This document shows, one piece after another, positions 1-5,487 of a DNA stretch of 5,487 nucleotides (position 1 is the stretch's first letter; each line of letters opens with the position of its first letter). The translations under genes and the position numbers were made by a program. Below the pieces are notes generated by a model. The model had not been told where the DNA came from. It did no database searches and was given only the letters and a program-made list of their open reading frames with translations. Source of the stretch: Fidelibacterota bacterium REDSEA-S14_B6 (GTDB lineage Bacteria; Fidelibacterota; Marinisomatia; Marinisomatales; S15-B10). The stretch is from the NCBI GenBank assembly GCA_001626655.1, contig LUOC01000223.1:1-5487 (forward strand), given 5' to 3'.

Positions 1-1
1 C

Positions 2-265
2 TCCTACCCAAAGCGCCGCTCATGGGTGGACGCCGAATACCTCCTGCCGATGAAGGAGGAACTGTACGCCAAGAGCGGCAAGCTGCTGAAGTCCACCTCC
101 ATGGACGGCATCAAGAAAGTTCAGGGGCGGTGGTTTCCCACGCGGTTCATCTTTAAGGACGAGCTGAAGCGGAACAGCAGGGGGACGGAGTGGATTATCG
201 ATGACATCGCTTTCGACAGGGAGATTCCCGATTCACGTTTTGAGAAAGCGATGCTTCGAAAATAG
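2..265 (+). CDS. Outer membrane lipoprotein-sorting protein, LolA-like (C-terminal part, 5' end outside window)
   Basis: The reading frame is open from base 2 to the TAG at 263-265 and gives 87 residues, against roughly 250 for complete members, so most of the gene lies upstream. The GTG at 26 is internal and not a credible start, because the peptide before it (SYPKRRSWV) already fits the family. The visible order is typical of the LolA-like family (Pfam PF17131): a strand reading SWVDAEYLLPMKEELYAKSG, then GKLLKS, a DGIKKVQGRWFPTRF segment, a charged KDELKRNSRGTEW stretch, and the ending DIAFDREIPDSRFEKAMLRK. Such proteins have a periplasmic LolA/LolB-like half-barrel fold thought to bind lipid or lipoprotein acyl chains. 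From general knowledge they often sit beside MMPL/RND or FtsX-type exporters, so such a gene may lie just upstream; this is inference. The substrate is unknown. Confidence 0.85.
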   Translation, partial: SYPKRRSWVDAEYLLPMKEELYAKSGKLLKSTSMDGIKKVQGRWFPTRFIFKDELKRNSRGTEWIIDDIAFDREIPDSRFEKAMLRK

Positions 266-342
266 CCCGTTTGGAGTGTTATCATTTTCAGGGATAAATT
301 GCGGCGGTTAAGGCGCTATTCTCAATCAGCAATCGTCATATC

Positions 343-370
343 TTGTACATCTGACAGCGGGGTTTAGAAT
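343..370 (+). promoter_or_regulatory. Weak sigma70-like promoter candidate before the DUF5916 gene
   Basis: TTGTAC (343-348) and TAGAAT (365-370) are separated by 16 bases and lie 33 bases before the ATG at 404. The -10 box matches TATAAT at five of six positions, while the -35 box matches TTGACA at only three. A Bacteroidota-type TAnnTTTG element is not present. The position in a 138-base gap between co-directional genes makes a promoter plausible, but a match this weak arises easily by chance. Confidence 0.2.
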
Positions 371-403
371 ATCGTGGCAACATTAACTTAAGATTATCAC
401 TTG

Positions 404-862
404 ATGAAACATTCACGTCTGTTACCACTGACTGTCCTGCTCCTCTCATGGAGCTCCGCCCAGAATCCCGACTACATCACTTCGGCGATGAATGCGCCAT
501 CTTCTCCCGTGATGGATGGGGACGTACTGAACGACCCTGCCTGGGAGGGTGTCCCCGCGGCCGAAACATTTACACAGAAAGCGCCTGACGAAGGTCAGCC
601 GGGGACGGAACGGACTGTTGTGAAGGTGATCTATTCGGACGATTTTTTCTATCTCTCCGCCGTCTGCTACGACACCGATTCTGACGGCATCATCATTGCC
701 GACACCCGCCGCGACGCGCCTCTGAACAACAGCGACAGTTTCACCTTTTTGCTGGACACATTTAAGGACTACCAGAACGGTTACGTTTTCGGCACCAACC
801 CTGCCGGCATCGAATACGACGCCCAGATCACTCAATCGGCACCGGCGGCGGCTTTAACGTAA
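404..862 (+). CDS. N-terminal fragment of the DUF5916 protein (signal peptide plus CBM9-like domain)
   Basis: As read literally, this frame encodes 152 residues. ATG 404 is preferred over the in-frame TTG at 401; neither has a clear Shine-Dalgarno sequence. MKHSR followed by a Leu-rich core (residues 6-14) and SWSSA-Q looks like a Sec signal peptide cleaved after Ala19. The mature part has the CBM9-like opening DGDVLNDPAW (38-47), then a FFYLSAVCYD strand, and a DSFTFLLDTFKD...GYVFGTNPAGIEYDAQI block, which corresponds to the beta-sandwich of carbohydrate-binding family 9-like domains (PF06452). The match holds to about residue 145 (QITQS). The last eight residues, APAAALT, follow the shifted frame over a GC-rich GGC repeat and do not resemble the family. 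If the shift is real, the fragment would be exported but would have an incomplete domain and no barrel. Confidence 0.65.
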   Translation: MKHSRLLPLTVLLLSWSSAQNPDYITSAMNAPSSPVMDGDVLNDPAWEGVPAAETFTQKAPDEGQPGTERTVVKVIYSDDFFYLSAVCYDTDSDGIIIADTRRDAPLNNSDSFTFLLDTFKDYQNGYVFGTNPAGIEYDAQITQSAPAAALT

Positions 863-882
863 ACTGGGATGCGGCATGGCAG

Positions 883-2571
883 GTGGAGACGCAGATCGGC
901 GACTTCGGCTGGAGCGCTGAATTTGCCATTCCGTTCAAGACATTGCGGTACAAGGGCGACGGTGAGCAGTCGTGGGGGATCAACTTTCAGCGGGTGGTAG
1001 CGAGGAAGCAGGAAGAGACGCACTGGGCGCCGATCCCGAGGCAGTTTACCATGAACCGCCTTATCTCCGCCGGCACGTTGACAGGCATGGTGACGCCGCC
1101 GTCCCGAAACCTGAAACTGATGCCCTACGGTCTCGGTCAGCAGAACAAGCACGAGGGAGAGGAATCGTCCTCCACCAGCGCGGGAGATTTCGGGATGGAC
1201 GCCAAGGTCGGCGTTGGATCGGGACTTACACTTGACCTCACTTACAACACAGACTTTGCCCAGGTTGAAGCTGACGAACAGCAGATCAACCTCGACCGTT
1301 TTTCTCTCTTTTTCCCAGAGAAGCGGGCGTTCTTTTTGGAGAATGCCGGTCTCTTTTCCGTGGGCGAGGGGGGCACATTTTTCGGTCCTGACATAGAGAT
1401 GTTCTTCAGCCGAAGGATCGGCATTGGCGCCGGCGGAGCGCAGGTGCCCATCTTAGGCGGTGGCCGCCTCACAGGGACATTATCTGGACTGAAAGTAGGC
1501 GCCCTCAGCATGCGCACAGATGCGGTGGAGGGTGTCACCGACGGAAATCACTACTCCGTCATGCGCCTGAAAAAAGAGTTGCCTAACCGGACCCATTTCG
1601 GCGGCATGGTGACGGACCTCAACCACCTTGGAGAAAACGGTTATACCAACCGGAGTTATGCGGTGGATGGCCAGCTGGGCATTGGGGAACTGAGTCAGGT
1701 CGTTCTATTCGGAGCAGTCACCGAAACGCCGGGAATGAAAATGGATAGAGCCTACGCCTACAGGCTCCATGCCGGCCGCAATACGCAGCAGGTGTCGACC
1801 TCCTTCGGCTATACGGAAGTTGGACCAGATTTCAATCCCGAAATGGGGTTTCTGAAGCGGCAAAACTACCGCAAGTGGACAGGGCGTATCTTCACACGGT
1901 TTCGCCCGGACGATCTCTTCGGTCTGCTTGAATACCGCCCTCACGTCGACTATAGCGGTTATTGGAAGTTAGACGGCTTTCATGAATCTGGGAGGTGGCA
2001 CATTGACACACACTGGGAGTTCCGGTCAGGCTTCGAAATCCACACAGGGACAAATCTCGTAAAAGAGGGAGTTCTTCAAGATTTCGAGATCGCTTCCGGC
2101 GTGACCGTCCCCGCCGCCACTTACGATGATCAGGAAATACAGATCATGATTATGACTAATAGGGCAAAAGCTGTAAGCTTTACCTCAAGAATCGTGGTTG
2201 GTGGATTTTTCGGTGGAGACAGGATAAACATGACGCCGACACTGAATGTCCGTTACAAGGACAAGTTCACGTCCCAGTTCAGTTCTCAGTATAACAATGT
2301 AAGCCTGCCCGGCGGTGATTTTGTGACCAACCTGGTGAAAGCACGATTAACCTATTCATTCTCACCAAGGATTTATATCCAGTCACTTCTGCAATACAAC
2401 AGTCAGTCCGATGAGTGGTCCATGAACTGGCGGTTCATCTGGCAGCAGTCCGCCGCCACGGGGCTCTACCTCGTCTACAACGAAACACAGGACTATGACG
2501 GCATCCCCATCCAGAATCAGACACGATCCATTATCGTAAAATATAGCTACCTTTTTGACGCGCTGAAGTAA
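883..2571 (+). CDS. C-terminal fragment of the DUF5916 protein (rest of CBM9-like domain plus beta-barrel)
   Basis: This frame gives 562 residues from GTG 883, the first possible start after the stop at 763-765. It is not a credible natural start: the conserved GFNVNWDAAWQ lies upstream in the same frame, no ribosome binding site precedes it, and the product would have no signal peptide for reaching the outer membrane. The first part, GDFGWSAEFAIPFKTLRY and WGINFQRVVARKQEETHW, closes the CBM9-like domain. From about base 1110 the DUF5916 region follows, with LTLDLTYNTDFAQVEADEQQ, an FFPEKRAFFLENAGLF block and FFSRRIGI. The rest is alternating amphipathic strands rich in Tyr, Phe and Arg, ending in RSIIVKYSYLFDALK, as in outer-membrane barrels. 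No internal stop occurs over nearly 1.7 kb, so this part is either still under selection or intact in the true sequence. Confidence 0.65.
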   Translation: METQIGDFGWSAEFAIPFKTLRYKGDGEQSWGINFQRVVARKQEETHWAPIPRQFTMNRLISAGTLTGMVTPPSRNLKLMPYGLGQQNKHEGEESSSTSAGDFGMDAKVGVGSGLTLDLTYNTDFAQVEADEQQINLDRFSLFFPEKRAFFLENAGLFSVGEGGTFFGPDIEMFFSRRIGIGAGGAQVPILGGGRLTGTLSGLKVGALSMRTDAVEGVTDGNHYSVMRLKKELPNRTHFGGMVTDLNHLGENGYTNRSYAVDGQLGIGELSQVVLFGAVTETPGMKMDRAYAYRLHAGRNTQQVSTSFGYTEVGPDFNPEMGFLKRQNYRKWTGRIFTRFRPDDLFGLLEYRPHVDYSGYWKLDGFHESGRWHIDTHWEFRSGFEIHTGTNLVKEGVLQDFEIASGVTVPAATYDDQEIQIMIMTNRAKAVSFTSRIVVGGFFGGDRINMTPTLNVRYKDKFTSQFSSQYNNVSLPGGDFVTNLVKARLTYSFSPRIYIQSLLQYNSQSDEWSMNWRFIWQQSAATGLYLVYNETQDYDGIPIQNQTRSIIVKYSYLFDALK

Positions 2572-2684
2572 ACCACTCTGAAGCGCCAAGTTCATTCTTG
2601 CTCAGCCTGATGTCTTCGTGTAAATTTCCTTAGGATGAAAGAATCGATCGATACTTGTGTTCACTTAGAGCTTTTGTAAAAACT

Positions 2685-2689
2685 AGGAG
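2685..2689 (+). promoter_or_regulatory. Ribosome binding site of the SusC-like gene
   Basis: AGGAG lies six bases before ATG 2696 and nine before the second ATG at 2699. It supports translation starting at one of this ATG pair, with 2696 the better spaced. A strong Shine-Dalgarno site is notable because many Bacteroidota genes lack one, and no comparable site is seen before the DUF5916 gene. Confidence 0.6.
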
Positions 2690-2695
2690 ATTGCA

Positions 2696-5487
2696 ATGAT
2701 GAGGCAATTCAGTCAAACTTTGTTATTCTTATCCATGTCCGGACTATTGTACGCCCAGTCCTCCATTCAGGGTACTGTTACTGATGAAAGTGGCGCCCCG
2801 CTAGTAGGCGCCAATGTTGTTGTTGAAGGCACCGAGTTGGGTGGTGCAGCAGGTATTGATGGTAGCTTCACCATTGATGTGCCGGCTGGAACAGTCACAG
2901 GCCAGACGGTAACAGTTAGCGCATCTTATATCGGGTATCAAAGTTCTTCTACATCCCTCGCTATCCCTTTGAGTGGTAGTGTAACATACAACTTCTCCTT
3001 AGCGGTAGATGCCATAGGTTTGAGAGCCATTAGTGTAACGGCTCTCGGTTTTCAGGCTAACCGTGACCAGCAAGGTTCCACCAGTGTGCCAGTAGCAGCG
3101 ACTGACATGAACCGGTCGGGAGAAACACTCATTGCCAATTCTCTGGCGGCCAAAGCATCCAATGTTATGGTCAACGCTGTCAGTGGAGATGCCGGTGCCG
3201 GAACATCTATCAGGATCCGCGGTCACAACACCATTTCGGGTGCAAGCCAACCTTTGATCATTGTTGATGGTGTCCCTATAAACAATTCTCAGATTTATGC
3301 AGGTCATTCCAGATTTGGTGGCACCTCACAACAATCCCGTATTAATGACCTTAATGTGAATGATATTGAGGCTGTAGAGGTTCTCAAGGGGGCTTCCGCT
3401 GCTGCTCTTTGGGGCTCGCGTGCGGCTAATGGTGTGATTGTAATCAGGACAAAAGAAGGCGCTCCTGGCAAGATGCGAATGAATTACACGCGTACGATGT
3501 CATTTGATGAAATCCATGAAAGGCTGCCGATGCAGACAGTATGGGGTCAGGGACGTAATGGTAAGGCTGGAACTCAAGCGGAATCCTGGGGTGATTATAT
3601 ACCGGATCGTTCCGGTGGTGCTGATGAGGTAGACACAAGCGGTGATTACTTTGTTTCCGAAGATGGTTCGTTCACTCAGTACAAGATTACTGGGAAGAAT
3701 TCCAAAGATGTGTATGTGGACTCAAATTTTGATCTTGTCTTCAGAACCGGCACGTATGTTCAGGATGATTTTCAACTCTCAGGCGGTGATGCCACCAAAA
3801 CGTACCTTTTCAGCTATGGTCGCCTCCGTCAGGATGGAATAATCCGCCAGTCATTTTATGATCGTGATAATATCAGGCTCAATACACAGTTCAAACTGTC
3901 TGAATGGATGACCATGAGCTCAAAAGTCGGGTATACATACAGCAGTTCAAACCGCTCTCAGCGAGGCTCAAATGTTGCTGGTCTTCTTTTGGGACTTCTT
4001 AGAACGGCCCCTGACTTTGACATTACCCACTATAAAGGAACATTTGTAGATGTGGCTTCTGATGGAAGTAAAACCGAATATACTAATCGACATCGTGCTT
4101 ATCGGCGCCAGCTTGCTGGACCAAGCACCAACCCTATCTACAATAATCCTATCTGGACAATCAATGAACAGGAGAACCTGACGAACGTAAATCGATTAAT
4201 ATTCTCCAATGAAATGGTTATAACACCCAGAGCAGGCACAGACATCGTCTTTCGTGCTGGTCTGGACGGATTTACTGATAACCGTGAAGGTTTTTTCCCA
4301 CCCGGTTCTGCTGGCTCAGCCTTTAATCCGGGTGTCTTTGACATAGATAGAATAAGCAATCGTGAAACAAATTATGATGTGATCGCACGTCAGAATATAT
4401 CTCTCGGTTCTTCAGCCTCAATGTTGGCAACTATTGGTTACAATATTAATGATCGTGTTTACAGCAGGGGTTCTTCAAGAATTACCGGTTTTCTTGTGAA
4501 TACTGAAAAACACACCACGAATGTGAATACTTCTTCAGATGCATCGTCTGTTTCCAACAGTCGCTTATTCATCCGTTCTGATAGAACATATGGTATTCTT
4601 TCAATAGACGCCATGGATCAAATCTTCTTGAATTTATCCGGTGCGCTTGAAAATCATTCCACGATTAAAGAATCATATTTCTATCCCGCCGCTGACTTGG
4701 CTTATCAATTTACAGATATGGTGAGCGGCGCACTTCCCATCAGCTTTGGTAAGTTGCGAGTTGGTTATGGTCAGGTGGGTGTGAGGCCTTCCGCCCATCG
4801 CTTTGAAACACTTGCCGAGAGCGGATTTTCCTACAGCACTTACAGTGACCCTCTTGATGTAGGGCTATGGGGTGGAGGTTATCGGGTGGATGATGACCGG
4901 GGGAACCCTGATCTGAAACCTGAAGTCAAAACTGAGACCGAAGTAGGGGTAGATCTCCGCTTTTTTGATGACAAGTTTGCTCTCAGTGTCACGAGTTATC
5001 AGAATGAAATCAATGATATGCTCATCAATGTTTCTCTATCACCATCCTCGGGCTACGACACACAGTATAAGAATGCGGCCAGGATGAAGAATAGTGGCAT
5101 TGAACTGGATGGATCGTGGAACATGATACGCCAGGCGGATATGGGCCTCAATCTCAACTTTAACTGGGCGACCAACAAAAATGAGGTTCTCGACTTGGCG
5201 GGAACAGATGTGATTTACCTGGGCTCAGGTTCTGTCAATTCTGTTGCAAAAGTTGGCTACCCCATTGGTTCTCTCTACGGAACAGGATCGCAGACTGAGG
5301 ACGGTACCGTGGATGGAAAGCTGATTCTAAACGCAAACGGTTTTCCTCAGATCACTTCTTTGCCTATAGTGCTTGGTGATCCGAACCCTGATTGGCGGGG
5401 GACAGTAGGGTTGAACGCCCACTGGAAGAAAATCAGGCTAAATATCCTTTTTGAACATTCCCAGGGTGGTAAGTATTCACCAAGAAC
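2696..5487 (+). CDS. SusC/RagA family TonB-linked outer membrane receptor (3' end outside window)
   Basis: The frame is open without interruption from ATG 2696 to the window edge: 930 complete codons, with perhaps 80-150 residues missing compared with usual SusC lengths of 1000-1100. Domains: signal peptide 1-20 (Leu-rich core, cleavage after LLYA); CarboxypepD_reg-like domain about 24-103 (IQGTVTDESGAPLVGANVVV, GIDGSFTIDVPAG, SYIGYQ); a likely TonB-interacting stretch ISVTALG at 112-118; plug domain about 130-255 with SIRIRG (171-176), PLIIVDGVPINN (186-197), DIEAVEVLKGASAAALWGSR (223-242) and ANGVIVIRTKEG; then the beta-barrel, including NPDLKPE (737-743) and the following TETEVGVDLRFFDDKFALS. 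Such receptors import large substrates, classically oligosaccharides but also peptides and other polymers, across the outer membrane using TonB-ExbBD energy, usually with a SusD lipoprotein as lid. No susD or regulator is in the window, so the substrate cannot be told. Base composition looks more AT-rich than the DUF5916 gene. Confidence 0.95.
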   Translation, partial: MMRQFSQTLLFLSMSGLLYAQSSIQGTVTDESGAPLVGANVVVEGTELGGAAGIDGSFTIDVPAGTVTGQTVTVSASYIGYQSSSTSLAIPLSGSVTYNFSLAVDAIGLRAISVTALGFQANRDQQGSTSVPVAATDMNRSGETLIANSLAAKASNVMVNAVSGDAGAGTSIRIRGHNTISGASQPLIIVDGVPINNSQIYAGHSRFGGTSQQSRINDLNVNDIEAVEVLKGASAAALWGSRAANGVIVIRTKEGAPGKMRMNYTRTMSFDEIHERLPMQTVWGQGRNGKAGTQAESWGDYIPDRSGGADEVDTSGDYFVSEDGSFTQYKITGKNSKDVYVDSNFDLVFRTGTYVQDDFQLSGGDATKTYLFSYGRLRQDGIIRQSFYDRDNIRLNTQFKLSEWMTMSSKVGYTYSSSNRSQRGSNVAGLLLGLLRTAPDFDITHYKGTFVDVASDGSKTEYTNRHRAYRRQLAGPSTNPIYNNPIWTINEQENLTNVNRLIFSNEMVITPRAGTDIVFRAGLDGFTDNREGFFPPGSAGSAFNPGVFDIDRISNRETNYDVIARQNISLGSSASMLATIGYNINDRVYSRGSSRITGFLVNTEKHTTNVNTSSDASSVSNSRLFIRSDRTYGILSIDAMDQIFLNLSGALENHSTIKESYFYPAADLAYQFTDMVSGALPISFGKLRVGYGQVGVRPSAHRFETLAESGFSYSTYSDPLDVGLWGGGYRVDDDRGNPDLKPEVKTETEVGVDLRFFDDKFALSVTSYQNEINDMLINVSLSPSSGYDTQYKNAARMKNSGIELDGSWNMIRQADMGLNLNFNWATNKNEVLDLAGTDVIYLGSGSVNSVAKVGYPIGSLYGTGSQTEDGTVDGKLILNANGFPQITSLPIVLGDPNPDWRGTVGLNAHWKKIRLNILFEHSQGGKYSPR

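Larger units (their letters stand above)
404..2571 (+). pseudogene. DUF5916 outer-membrane protein with CBM9-like N-terminal domain, interrupted by a one-base frameshift
   Basis: Two adjacent reading frames together encode one protein. Frame 2 runs from ATG 404 to a TAA at 860-862. The family pattern then continues in frame 1, which is open from 766 and ends at the TAA at 2569-2571. Restoring one G near 838-839 gives ...YDAQITQS-GTGGGFNVNWDAAWQ..., the expected continuous sequence, and a product of 722 residues, within the usual 700-850 range. Domains with restored numbering: signal peptide 1-19, CBM9-like domain about 30-210, DUF5916 beta-barrel region about 225-722 (Pfam PF19313). The barrel part has the characteristic NTDFAQVEADEQQ (282-294) and FFPEKRAFFLENAGLF (303-318). 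The family's role is not established; it is assumed to act in the outer membrane and is sometimes called a possible membrane-bound hydrolase, but I see no catalytic motif. Codons on both sides of the shift remain well conserved, which suggests a very recent mutation or a sequencing error rather than an old pseudogene. Confidence 0.85.

Noticed and set aside
26..265. A stand-alone 79-residue protein starting at GTG 26.
   Set aside because: The same frame is open to the window start and the residues before GTG 26 fit the LolA-like family, so this is the tail of a longer gene.
446..1152. Two long minus-strand open frames (446-835 and 832-1152) opposite the DUF5916 gene.
   Set aside because: They are shadows of the high-GC coding strand. 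Their Arg/Val/Gly-rich translations show no recognisable domain, whereas the + strand matches a known family throughout.
2559..2590. Possible terminator hairpin GCGCT...AGCGC around the DUF5916 stop codon.
   Set aside because: The stem is only five base pairs with a long loop, begins inside the coding sequence and has no following T-run.
2598..2626. Possible promoter TTGCTC-17-TAAATT upstream of the SusC-like gene.
   Set aside because: Only three of six and four of six positions match the consensus. The spacing is good but the boxes are too weak to list as a feature.
2643..2652. Perfect 10-base palindrome ATCGATCGAT in the gap before the SusC-like gene.
   Set aside because: It does not extend further on either side, and a 10-base palindrome of simple GATC units is not rare enough by chance to call an operator.
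3642..3842. Small + strand open frame within the SusC-like gene, plus minus-strand frames at 2999-3307, 3444-3638 and 4138-4359.
   Set aside because: All lie inside the uninterrupted SusC/RagA frame, which has strong family motifs through the whole region; none of the small translations resembles a known protein.

Overview
The window reads as ordinary chromosomal DNA from a Gram-negative, outer-membrane-bearing bacterium of the Bacteroidota / FCB type. The main reason is the pair of envelope proteins: a DUF5916 (CBM9-like plus beta-barrel) protein and a SusC/RagA-type TonB-linked receptor, both hallmarks of that group. The wording of the SusC N-terminal domain and a clear Shine-Dalgarno site before its gene (uncommon in classical Bacteroidota) make a less typical FCB lineage such as Neomarinimicrobiota or Balneolota possible. 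This placement is a guess from memory of the families, not a measured result.

Layout, all on the + strand: (1) bases 2-265, the C-terminal 87 residues of a LolA-like outer-membrane lipoprotein-sorting protein, cut by the window start; (2) a 138-base intergenic gap with one weak sigma70-like promoter candidate; (3) bases 404-2571, a DUF5916 outer-membrane protein gene broken by an apparent one-base deletion near 836-841, so that it reads as two fragments (404-862 and 883-2571); (4) a 124-base gap ending in a good ribosome binding site; (5) bases 2696-5487, a SusC/RagA TonB-dependent receptor gene that is open to the window end, so its C-terminus is missing.

The common theme is the outer membrane: lipoprotein handling, an outer-membrane beta-barrel with a carbohydrate-binding-like periplasmic domain, and active TonB-driven import of a large substrate. 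The gaps of well over 100 bases mean a single operon is not shown. No SusD partner is visible; if present it should lie just beyond the right edge. I saw no RNA gene, CRISPR array, insertion sequence or integration site, and no evidence of a new system. The one feature clearly worth checking is the frameshift in the DUF5916 gene.
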